NCBI GenBank assembly: GCA_018624035.1
Contig: JAAZUU010000016.1
Location: 1 to 32,505 of the forward strand
DNA length: 32,505 nt
Direction: 5' to 3'
From: Rhodobiaceae bacterium
GTDB lineage: Bacteria; Pseudomonadota; Alphaproteobacteria; Puniceispirillales; Puniceispirillaceae
This document shows, in pieces, positions 1-7,256 of this stretch (position 1 is its first letter; each line of letters opens with the position of its first letter). Position numbers and translations under genes: made by a program. The notes under the pieces were generated by a model. It was not told the DNA's origin, did no database searches, and worked only from the letters and a program-made list of their open reading frames with translations.

Positions 1-116
1 GGATCAGGGCCCAGGGTTCAGGCAAGGTTGCAGGTAAGGTTTTGACAGTTGACCTGTAGGAGCGGTTTGCTAAGCTGTTGATATAGCTGGATTCAGTCAA
101 TGGCTGGTGCTTGTGA

Positions 117-146
117 GAGGCTTCGAACCTCCCTTCACCCGCTCCA
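117..146 (+). other. tRNA-Gly 3'-end remnant, candidate attachment site
   Basis: The last 16 bases (131-146, CCCTTCACCCGCTCCA) equal the usual 3' end of a bacterial tRNA-Gly: part of the T stem, the acceptor strand CACCCGC, then the discriminator T and CCA. A TTCGAA T-loop core lies at 122-127, but two extra bases separate it from the T stem. No matching 5' acceptor strand GCGGGTG is seen upstream, so this is not a full tRNA. Such 3' ends are typical att duplications left by integrases, and an integrase stub follows within 230 bases. That it is an att scar is inference; the match to the tRNA end is seen directly. Confidence 0.55.
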
Positions 147-371
147 TTTTCCAGACCAGAAGGTCCGTGGACCGTGGTTCAAGTGACTGTTTCCAGACGA
201 TTAACGTCCTGGAACAGGAGCTTGGTCCTACGGTCTTGCCAGAGGCTACAACGACAGCTTCTGACAGTTTCAGTTTGACCGACGCGCTGGCGCTCTGTCA
301 CCGGTTGAAGGGTGTCGCTGGTCAGAGCGTCACTCTGGGCAGCGCGCAGGGTCCTGGAAACCGGCTCCACC
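147..371. other. Non-coding or decayed stretch between att-like site and integrase stub
   Basis: No convincing intact gene is present. One plus-strand reading frame here encodes a segment with SLTDALALCHRLKG, which faintly resembles the start of the core-binding region of some tyrosine integrases. It runs into an LH just before a run of five C at 370-374, beyond which the integrase signature continues in another frame. This could be the collapsed 5' part of the same integrase with a large internal deletion and a 4-base length change, but the similarity is weak. Confidence 0.3.
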
Positions 372-533
372 CCCTCCTTCCGGCACAGCAGGCGGGATCG
401 CTTCCGTGCGATTGAATGCCCTGCCGACCTCATCGATGCCATCGGTGGTTGGACGACCGAAGGCGTCGGCCATCACTATGGCAAAGGGCATAGCCTTACC
501 GTCATGAATGGGTGGATGGAAAAGCTCCCGTGA
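372..533 (+). pseudogene. Tyrosine integrase, C-terminal fragment
   Basis: The frame ending at the TGA 531-533 reads SFRHSRRDRFRAIECP and then IGGWTTEGVGHHYGKG, ending GWMEKLP. This is the C-terminal catalytic part of a phage-type tyrosine recombinase: the HxxR-region arginine box (SFRH), a GGW where many relatives have GH/GW, and the Tyr nucleophile in HHYGKG. The His expected just before SFRH is replaced by Pro at a C-run (370-374). Everything upstream (core-binding domain, first catalytic Arg) is missing in this frame. The gene cannot encode an active integrase. It lies between the tRNA-Gly-like scar and an AT-richer gene, which fits a degraded integrative element. The identification rests on motif recognition only. 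Confidence 0.72.
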
Positions 534-698
534 AGACATTTATCGGCTAGCGTGCGACATCATCGCTAAAATGTGTCTTTTGGCACAGTTGTGTTGTGAA
601 ACCACAAGAAACGGCGCTACGATCGAAGGAATTATCCAATAATTACACGGCGCTGAATTTCAGCATGCCACACCCCATGAATTAATTAAGGCGATGTC

Positions 699-3600
699 AT
701 GAAATTATTCTCAGAGGTTCCTTTGAGGTTGATGCTGGCTTTAACTGCAATTTTTCTTGTAGCGCAGTCAGCGTCCGCTCTCACCTTCAAAACCAAAAAC
801 AGTTCCGAGCATGACGATGTTCAGAGACGAACACCGGTCCAGATGCAATCAAGCCCTATTGATGCCTTAACGCTTCCAAATGAGTGGCCATTTAAACCTT
901 CAAACAAACTCTCACTGATAAACAGGCAGCATCTTTCAGACGAACTCCAAGATGACAACTTCCTGTCCGGCGGTCAGGCAGGCCGTTGTAGTGAGATTGG
1001 CACATCTGATTCGTCGCCAGAGCAACTCGCGTCATGCATTCACGTTGTCGCTCTAGAATTCTATCGGTCCGGTTCGATGGCACATTTCGAACCCACGCTT
1101 GTGAATATCGCCAAAACAGACCCTTTGACCTATGTCACGAAGGCCAATGATTTTTCACCAGACCGTTATAACGCCAGAGCGGCGATGACCGTGTATGGAG
1201 CCTTCTACGCCTATTATTACGACTTCTTTGATTTCGATAGTGAGACCAGGCAGCTGGTTGACAATTATTTTGAGCGCAAGCTGACATATCTCAATATGGA
1301 TGCTGTTGGTGAATACAATCGACAACGCTTCTGCGACCCCAGAAAGCCAAAACGGATCGGTCTAAAGACCGATGGTCGGGCAGACATAAATACCTGCGAG
1401 TCAAACCGTTGGAAGGCCACAATTGCCCAGCTGTTGCTTGGCATGCGCTTGAAAAACGAGACGTTGTTCCAGCGGGGTATCTACAACACTAAGTTCATGC
1501 TTCTGTTTTTTGATGACGAAGGCATATTCATCCCATGGGCAGTCCGCGGGGCGCTGGCCATACATTATTCAAATGAAGTGCCGCGCTTCCTCAGCAAGCT
1601 CACCGAAATCTATCATGCTCTCGGTTATGATTTTCTGGAGCATGAACTTGAAACTGGCCTTCGGGTAAAGGACATCTACAAGACCTATTTCAATATCTAC
1701 GACAACAAGGACATTCTGAACAAATACGCAAAGCGGCGTTATGCCGAGAAGGGTGAGAGTTACGCGCAGTACCAGAAGCGGTCGACTGAAGAAGAGCTTC
1801 GTCGATGGAATCTCACCAAAGAAAGTTTCGCACGTGAGAGTATGCGCTACATCACAAGTTATCGGCCTGATCTTGAAAGCCTGATTGCATGTGATTTCCG
1901 TTTGCGCGACGAAAACAATGAACCGCAACGGCTGGTATCCAGTTTTTCAGCGATAGACAGTTACGAACTTTTCCTCGCCAACTTTTCAGACAAGCAAGCT
2001 CCGGAGGAGCACTGCCAGAAATTTCGCGGCAAAAAAAATCAAACCGAAATCAATCAGCCTGTCGAAGTTGCGTCAGATGTCCAGAGTGACGCAAACACCC
2101 AAAAAGCCACAGAATCGAAGGTAGATGGTGACAGCGCGCATAATGCCGGTGGCCCGCAGCCTTTCAGGTTTGGGTTCGCCGAAGATGAGGAGCCATTCTC
2201 ATTAGGGCAAGACATCGGATTTGGCCTGAATTACCAGCATCAGATGGGGCGGACTTTTCAGGAATGGGGGGCAACTGTTTCCACAGATATCGTCCGACTG
2301 GGTGACAGGGCGCTGAAATTCGAAACCAGAGAAGGTTTCTGCGGCCATAACTCTTCTTGGAGTGATTGTGATAATGGCCGCCAGAGACATGAGTTTGGCT
2401 CCAGATATTCTGTCAGCCAGAAAGCCTTCAACCTAAACGAGGAATACTGGCATGCCATCAGCGTCTATGTTCCACGAGATATAACGTTTGCCAAACCTGT
2501 CAATACGGGAATCTTTCAGTTCTTTGCGCCGCCAACCGGCGCGTGGATGTTCCACTACTCGGACACCCTGGGCTTTGAGGTTGTGAACTCAAGTCATGGA
2601 CCAGATCACGATGAGGATCATCGGGACAGTGTATTGGTCCTCCCAGAAGATTTCGTCGGGAAATGGAATGACATCGTCATTCAGGCCAATCACAGCAGGG
2701 ACCCAGATGGGTATATGAAAATCTGGGTTAATGGTGACCTTGTGCATGACTACAAAGGCATAAGCACGCGCCCCAGCGGAACGCCCTTCTTCAAGTTTGG
2801 CATTTATAAAACGGCGACTCCAATACCAAACCCTGACTACAACAATGGTGCAAATTTCGAAGATATGCATGTGTTCTATGACGAAATAAGGTTTGCCGAA
2901 GCTTGCGAAGATCTGGTGTTGGATGATTTGGGTTATAGCTGCGAAAAGCTTCTGCAAAGCGAGTTCAAAGGCCCAAATTATCAGAATGAAAAAGCGCCTG
3001 GCACAAAAGCATTCAGCACAACGGAACCATTCAACAAAGCTGGGGAATGGTCGCCCGAGGACTTGAGTGTCTATGGACCTGACGATCAGGTATTTCTGAT
3101 TTCCTATTTCACAAAGCTTCTCGGTGAAGCCCACCCAGGGTTGGAAGCAGAGGACATAGCAGTTTTTCCAGGCGGCAAAACTGCAACCAACAAAGAAGCC
3201 ATATCACCAATCTTGCGCTTCGGGGACAACTCCGAAGACGGTGTGGAGAAAGACAGTAAAGGAAGCGGAAGGGACGCATTGGACATTCGGTTGACGGAGA
3301 ATGGCATGTTGTCGATCTCTGGAAGAATGCAGCTGTTCCCCGGGGAAGCTTTCATCAGGGTTGGGCTGAAGGCGCTCGCCCCCAATGGTGAGATGGAAAT
3401 TCCTTATTATGCCGGCGATAAAGTCTTCATCAGGTGGAAGTCGGTCTCGGACTCTGGCACCGAAGGCGAGCAGGAATTTGCAGTGCAAGATTCAAAGCCA
3501 AAATATGATCGCACACGCGCCGGCCTGTCCATGAGGTTTGAATGCCTTCTGACAGCGCTGACAGACATCGGGGAAGAGAGCCTCCCGACCGACCAAGAGA

Positions 3601-3770
3601 TCGATCTTGTCATCGACGGCCTAGAAGGAAATAAGTTCTACAGAACAAAACGGCATCTGGAAAAGCTCGGGATGTCAAAAGACGCCGTAAAAGCGCACAA
3701 GGCGGCCCTTCTGCGGCTGGTAAATTTTGAAGGCACGAACGAAGCCTTCTGCGCCAAGCCTGTCAGGTGA
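699..3770 (+). CDS. Secreted bipartite polysaccharide lyase-like protein
   Basis: 1023-residue exported protein. A Sec signal peptide ends near residue 27 (AQSASA). AAGG eight bases upstream supports the ATG. Residues about 75-420 look like an alpha-helical alginate-lyase-type domain, with a DDEGIF...RGA.A.HY segment and a following G.DFLEHEL stretch. A polar Gln/Asn/Asp-rich linker (about 445-490) leads to a jelly-roll-like region (about 492-745) resembling heparinase I/PL20-like lyases. Its marks are an RHEFGS segment, EYWHAISVYVP, GKWNDIVIQANHS, a KIWVNG strand and FKFGIYK. The last 250 residues are unrecognised. Role inferred: outer or extracellular depolymerisation of a uronate-containing polysaccharide; the substrate cannot be told. 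The gene is visibly poorer in G+C than its neighbours (27 of 60 bases at 1201-1260) and sits beside an integrase stub, so acquisition by transfer is likely. Fold assignments are from memory of family patterns. Confidence 0.62.
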   Translation: MKLFSEVPLRLMLALTAIFLVAQSASALTFKTKNSSEHDDVQRRTPVQMQSSPIDALTLPNEWPFKPSNKLSLINRQHLSDELQDDNFLSGGQAGRCSEIGTSDSSPEQLASCIHVVALEFYRSGSMAHFEPTLVNIAKTDPLTYVTKANDFSPDRYNARAAMTVYGAFYAYYYDFFDFDSETRQLVDNYFERKLTYLNMDAVGEYNRQRFCDPRKPKRIGLKTDGRADINTCESNRWKATIAQLLLGMRLKNETLFQRGIYNTKFMLLFFDDEGIFIPWAVRGALAIHYSNEVPRFLSKLTEIYHALGYDFLEHELETGLRVKDIYKTYFNIYDNKDILNKYAKRRYAEKGESYAQYQKRSTEEELRRWNLTKESFARESMRYITSYRPDLESLIACDFRLRDENNEPQRLVSSFSAIDSYELFLANFSDKQAPEEHCQKFRGKKNQTEINQPVEVASDVQSDANTQKATESKVDGDSAHNAGGPQPFRFGFAEDEEPFSLGQDIGFGLNYQHQMGRTFQEWGATVSTDIVRLGDRALKFETREGFCGHNSSWSDCDNGRQRHEFGSRYSVSQKAFNLNEEYWHAISVYVPRDITFAKPVNTGIFQFFAPPTGAWMFHYSDTLGFEVVNSSHGPDHDEDHRDSVLVLPEDFVGKWNDIVIQANHSRDPDGYMKIWVNGDLVHDYKGISTRPSGTPFFKFGIYKTATPIPNPDYNNGANFEDMHVFYDEIRFAEACEDLVLDDLGYSCEKLLQSEFKGPNYQNEKAPGTKAFSTTEPFNKAGEWSPEDLSVYGPDDQVFLISYFTKLLGEAHPGLEAEDIAVFPGGKTATNKEAISPILRFGDNSEDGVEKDSKGSGRDALDIRLTENGMLSISGRMQLFPGEAFIRVGLKALAPNGEMEIPYYAGDKVFIRWKSVSDSGTEGEQEFAVQDSKPKYDRTRAGLSMRFECLLTALTDIGEESLPTDQEIDLVIDGLEGNKFYRTKRHLEKLGMSKDAVKAHKAALLRLVNFEGTNEAFCAKPVR

Positions 3771-3919
3771 ATACAAAGCCAGCGACCAACGTTCTGGGAC
3801 AGGGGCTTGTATGCCCATGATGTGGGCAAGCTCTCGGGTATATTTCCGGAATCGCAACAGTTCGGTTGAACACCGGCCCTGCATATTCAAGAATGGTCGG
3901 AGCAACCCGGGTCTGAACC

Positions 3920-4516
3920 ATGACACTCACAACATTGTTCGAAGAATTGTGTGATCTCCTTTCCGAGGATTACCCGATTGAGAGAAATGCACGGGCAGAA
4001 CTGCGGCGGGCGAAAACAGAGGTCAGTCTGCCGCGTGACCCGGCCTCTTTGCCCAGCCCCTTTCTCGAGGTCATGAACCGCGACAGCGCCCATCCCATCT
4101 GTCATCTCATAGGCAGGCTGCCCGTCCATTGGGCGCCGCCAAAGACGTCCTCGGACCCTCTCTATCAGGAACACAGTCATTTCAAGGCACATGTCGAACT
4201 TCTCGGGCCGGACGGGCTTGTGGCCTCCTCACGGATCCGTCTCGGTCTGTACGGTATGCTGCCGCATTCTGAATATGGGCTTCGCACGCATCCTGCAGAG
4301 GAAACCTACCTGATGCTGGCCGGGAGTGCGTTCTGGAAGCTTGCAGACGCTCCCTATCGGCAACTGTTTACCGGCCAGAGATCCCATCATCCGTCAATGA
4401 TGCCGCACGCCACCCGAACCGGGGATGAAGCCTTCATGTCGATCTATATTTGGGATGGGGATATCGCGACAGATCAATACAGGTATTTCGGTCTTCCGGA
4501 GGACGAGGGAAGCTGA
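3920..4516 (+). CDS. DMSP-lyase-family cupin (DddQ/DddL-like)
   Basis: 198-residue single-domain cupin, close in length to DddQ (about 200). DMSP lyases of this family split dimethylsulfoniopropionate into dimethyl sulfide and acrylate in the cytoplasm. The sequence shows the family core THPAEETYLMLAG followed by a second motif, SHHPSMMPHATRT, and an IYIWDGD strand. Placed against the known pattern HxHxxxExY...H, the protein offers His124, Glu128, Tyr130 and His163, with Tyr119 upstream. The first His of HxH is Arg122 here. That could weaken metal binding or mean a related but different substrate. There is no strong Shine-Dalgarno before the ATG. A zinc alcohol dehydrogenase follows 43 bases downstream on the same strand, probably co-transcribed. 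Family membership is fairly sure; actual DMSP cleavage is not. Confidence 0.72.
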   Translation: MTLTTLFEELCDLLSEDYPIERNARAELRRAKTEVSLPRDPASLPSPFLEVMNRDSAHPICHLIGRLPVHWAPPKTSSDPLYQEHSHFKAHVELLGPDGLVASSRIRLGLYGMLPHSEYGLRTHPAEETYLMLAGSAFWKLADAPYRQLFTGQRSHHPSMMPHATRTGDEAFMSIYIWDGDIATDQYRYFGLPEDEGS

Positions 4517-4559
4517 GGTCGAAGAGCCGGAATCAAGCCAGATATTGTTGGGAGGTGAC

Positions 4560-5603
4560 ATGCGCGCTGCGATCATCACGGAATATGAGAGGCCTCTGAA
4601 GATTGCGAACGTCGCTGATCCCGAGTTGCCAAAAGACGGAATCATCATGAAAGTCCGGGCGACGGGGGTCTGTCGCAGCGACTGGCACACATGGATGGGG
4701 CACTATCGCGACCAGATCTCGTTGCCTCTGATTCCGGGTCATGAGATGGCCGGTGATGTCATCGAGGTGGGTCCGGATGTGACCGGACTACAGCCGGGTG
4801 ACAGGGTGACCGTTCCTTTCGGTCTTGCCTGTGGACGCTGCCATATCTGCCTCGACGGGAATCACCAGAGTTGCCATGAGCAGGTGCAGCCAAGCACCGA
4901 TTTTGACGGCAGCTTTGCAGAGTTCATCGCCTTGCCGCGGGCAAGCATCAATGTCATCAAACTTCCCGATACGGTCGGATATGCCGAAGCGGCCAGCCTC
5001 GGTTGCCGGTTTATCACGGCGTTCAGGGGTGTCGTTGAACAGGCGGCGGTCCGACCGGGAGACTGGCTCGCGGTTCACGGCTGTGGAGGTGTCGGGCTGT
5101 CCGCGGTGATGATCGCCGCGGGGATGGGCGTCAATGTGGTTGCTGTCGATATTGATGATGCAACCTTGGGCAAGGCTTGCGAGTTCGGGGCGGCGGCGAC
5201 TGTCAACGCGCTGCGTTCACAGGGCGTTCCCGAGGAGATTGTCGAAATGACCGGCGGCGGCGCCCACGCTTCGATGGATGCGCTTGGCAGCACGGTGACC
5301 TGTCAGAATTCCATTCTCTGCTTGCGAACTCTGGGACGCCACGTTCAGGTCGGATTGATGAAGGACAGGCACGCGCACCCGGAAATACCGATGGGTACGG
5401 TCGTTTCAAAGGAAATCGACATTCGCGGATCGCGCAGCATGTCACCGAAGAACTACCCTTCCGTCTTCAACATGATCAAATCGGGGGTTGTGGCTCCAAA
5501 GTCATTGATCGGGTGCGAGCTGAGTCTTGAAGAGGGAGCGGAACTGCTGACACGAATGGATGAGTTTCCCGGAACGGGCGTCGCGGTCATTACGTCTTTC
5601 TGA
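4560..5603 (+). CDS. Zinc-dependent alcohol dehydrogenase (MDR family)
   Basis: 347-residue medium-chain dehydrogenase/reductase. The start is fixed by a strong GGGAGGTGA just upstream of ATG 4560, although the frame is open further upstream into the cupin gene. Catalytic zinc ligands are Cys38 (GVCRSDWH), His61 and Glu62 (PGHEMAG). A structural zinc lobe has four cysteines (91, 94, 97, 105). The Rossmann motif GCGGVG precedes a VVAVDID strand whose Asp favours NAD over NADP. Oxidation of an alcohol, or reduction of an aldehyde, is expected; the substrate is unknown. Being directly behind a DMSP-lyase-like cupin, it may process a C3 product of that reaction. The intact zinc sites argue against it being the zinc-free acryloyl-CoA reductase AcuI. 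Confidence 0.85.
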   Translation: MRAAIITEYERPLKIANVADPELPKDGIIMKVRATGVCRSDWHTWMGHYRDQISLPLIPGHEMAGDVIEVGPDVTGLQPGDRVTVPFGLACGRCHICLDGNHQSCHEQVQPSTDFDGSFAEFIALPRASINVIKLPDTVGYAEAASLGCRFITAFRGVVEQAAVRPGDWLAVHGCGGVGLSAVMIAAGMGVNVVAVDIDDATLGKACEFGAAATVNALRSQGVPEEIVEMTGGGAHASMDALGSTVTCQNSILCLRTLGRHVQVGLMKDRHAHPEIPMGTVVSKEIDIRGSRSMSPKNYPSVFNMIKSGVVAPKSLIGCELSLEEGAELLTRMDEFPGTGVAVITSF

Positions 5604-5689
5604 ACTGGCCCGCCAGCTCACAGGTACCGTAAAGCGGCCGAATCAAACCATATCCACAGCCTGTCACGCGCTTTCAGACCGTCTGGCAG

Positions 5690-5714
5690 GATGATGCCTG
5701 CAACCGGCATCATC
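5690..5714. terminator. Hairpin 1 between convergent units
   Basis: Perfect 9-bp inverted repeat GATGATGCC / GGCATCATC with a 7-base loop. It lies between the stops of the alcohol dehydrogenase (plus) and urtE (minus). There is no clear T-run on either side, so it may act as a bidirectional mRNA end-stabiliser rather than a classic intrinsic terminator. Confidence 0.5.
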
Positions 5715-5728
5715 ACGAGGTCCCGGCA

Positions 5729-5748
5729 CGCCATCCATTCGGATGGCG
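5729..5748. terminator. Hairpin 2 between convergent units
   Basis: Perfect 8-bp stem CGCCATCC / GGATGGCG around the tetraloop ATTC, 14 bases after hairpin 1. On the plus strand it is followed only by GTTGTCTG, which is weakly T-rich. It is the best intrinsic-terminator-like element of the three in this gap. Confidence 0.5.
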
Positions 5749-5793
5749 GTTGTCTGCCGGAGCTGGATTGCCATGGTCGAACCGATGCCGGCG

Positions 5794-5809
5794 GTCGTCG
5801 ATTGACGAC
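5794..5809. terminator. Hairpin 3 next to the urtE stop
   Basis: 6-bp stem GTCGTC / GACGAC with the loop GATT, ending eight bases before the urtE stop codon. On the minus strand it is the first structure met after urtE and could protect the 3' end of the urt mRNA. Confidence 0.4.
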
Positions 5810-5817
5810 ATGTTGAG

Positions 5818-6513
5818 CTAGACCCCGACGGACTGGCGAAGCCGTGCCTTGTCGATCGTGGCCGCCGGACTTTCATAGACAACCTCGCCGCGTGTCATGG
5901 CGAAGATGTAATCGGCAAGGCCGAAGGCGAAGTCGAAATATTGCTCGACAAGCACAATGGCCATGTCCTGTCGCGAGCGCAGATAGGCGATGACTTCCCC
6001 GATTTGGCTGATGATGTTGGGCTGGATCCCCTCGGTTGGTTCATCCAGAAGAAGAAGCTTCGGTTTCGTGATCAATGCGCGGGCGATGGCAAGCTGCTGT
6101 TGCTGCCCCCCCGACAGATCGCCGCCACGCCTGTCCAGCATGGTCTTGAGCACCGGAAACAGGTCGTAGATTTCATCCGGGACAAATTTCTCGCGTGCGG
6201 CAAGACAACCGAACCCGGTTTCCAAATTCTCGCGGACGGTCAGCATCGGGAAAATGAAACGTCCCTGTGGCACATAGCCGACACCTGCATGTGCCAGCTG
6301 GTCTGGCCGCGCGCCGGTCACGTCGATGCCATCAAGCATGTAGCTTCCTGCACTGCTGGCATGCGTGCCTGACAATATTTTCAGCAAGGATGTCTTGCCG
6401 ACGCCGTTTGATCCCATGATGCAGGTGACCTCGCCAAGCCGGGCGGAAACGCAAACACCGTGGAGTATCTGTGATGAGCCGTAATGCAAGGTCAGATCAG
6501 TGGCGGCGAGCAT
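5818..6513 (-). CDS. urtE: Urea ABC transporter ATP-binding protein UrtE
   Basis: 231-residue ABC ATPase of the branched-chain amino acid (LivF-like) group. Walker A is GSNGVGKTS (about residues 34-42), the signature LSGGQQQQLAIARAL and Walker B LLLLDEPTEGIQP. The very short insert-free form and the tail matching LivF proteins fit UrtE. It powers import of urea together with UrtD at the cytoplasmic face of the UrtBC channel. It is the last gene of urtABCDE and starts two bases after the urtD stop, so it is translated as part of one operon mRNA. Confidence 0.93.
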   Translation of the reverse strand: MLAATDLTLHYGSSQILHGVCVSARLGEVTCIMGSNGVGKTSLLKILSGTHASSAGSYMLDGIDVTGARPDQLAHAGVGYVPQGRFIFPMLTVRENLETGFGCLAAREKFVPDEIYDLFPVLKTMLDRRGGDLSGGQQQQLAIARALITKPKLLLLDEPTEGIQPNIISQIGEVIAYLRSRQDMAIVLVEQYFDFAFGLADYIFAMTRGEVVYESPAATIDKARLRQSVGV

Positions 6514-6515
6514 TC

Positions 6516-7256
6516 CTACCTCCCGAGATAGACATCGATGACCCGCTGGTCGGCGGTGACGAAATCCATCGACCCCTCGGCCAGCACCGCGCCTTCGTGA
6601 AGAACGGTGACCCGGCAGTCGAGAGCGCGGATGAATTCCATATCATGCTCGACCACGACCACCGATCTGGTCTGCGCCAGTTCTTTCAGGAGGGCCACGG
6701 TCACTTCGCGTTCCGGTGCTGTCATGCCGGCTGCAGGTTCGTCCACAAGAAGCAGTTTCGGGTCCTGGGCCAGAAGCATGCCGATTTCGAGCCATTGTTT
6801 CTGACCATGGCTGAGTTCGCCGGCCAGCCGGTCGAGGCTTTCGGATAGCCTGATCTGCTGCGCGATGCCAGATATCCGGTCCTCGTCAGGCTGCGAGCGG
6901 CGATAGACAAGCACGGCAAGGGGATCCCGCCTGTTGGCAAGGGACATCAGGAGATTTTCATGGACCGTCTGATCTTCAAAGGTTGTCGGCTTTTGAAATT
7001 TGCGACCAATGCCAAGCTGGGCGATCTGTGATTCCGACCGCTTCAGCAGCGAGACATTTGTACCGGCCCAGCGCACATCGCCACTATCAGGCCTTGTCTT
7101 GCCTGTCACAATGTCCATGAAGGTTGTCTTGCCGGCCCCGTTGGGCCCGATGATGGCGCGCAACTCGGCATCGCCTATATCGAAGCTCAACGCGTTGATG
7201 GCCTTGAACCCATCAAAGGACACCGAAATATTATCGACGTGAAGAAGTGGTGCCAT
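6516..7256 (-). CDS. urtD: Urea ABC transporter ATP-binding protein UrtD
   Basis: 246-residue LivG-like ABC ATPase. Walker A is GPNGAGKTT (residues 37-45), the signature LSHGQKQWLEIGMLL and Walker B LLLVDEPAAGM. LSHGQKQWLEIGM is characteristic of UrtD rather than LivG. The ATG was chosen because it overlaps the urtC stop as TGATG, the usual arrangement for coupled translation. The same frame stays open for 81 further codons upstream, but these lie inside urtC. It forms the ATPase pair with UrtE. Confidence 0.93.
   Translation of the reverse strand: MAPLLHVDNISVSFDGFKAINALSFDIGDAELRAIIGPNGAGKTTFMDIVTGKTRPDSGDVRWAGTNVSLLKRSESQIAQLGIGRKFQKPTTFEDQTVHENLLMSLANRRDPLAVLVYRRSQPDEDRISGIAQQIRLSESLDRLAGELSHGQKQWLEIGMLLAQDPKLLLVDEPAAGMTAPEREVTVALLKELAQTRSVVVVEHDMEFIRALDCRVTVLHEGAVLAEGSMDFVTADQRVIDVYLGR

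Noticed and set aside
59-146. Possible complete tRNA-Ser-like gene, because GGAGCGG (59-65) can pair with CCGCTCC (139-145) at the right distance
   Set aside because: The T stem does not fit the T loop, the anticodon arm does not pair, and the 3' bases match tRNA-Gly instead. The pairing is probably chance.
3675-3926. Minus-strand frame with FRKYTRELAHIMGIQ in the gap after the lyase gene
   Set aside because: It overlaps the lyase gene and I could not tie it to any family; no ribosome site supports it.
4425-4559. Longer alcohol dehydrogenase beginning inside the cupin gene
   Set aside because: A strong GGGAGGTGA sits right before ATG 4560, and the added residues are a shadow of the cupin frame.
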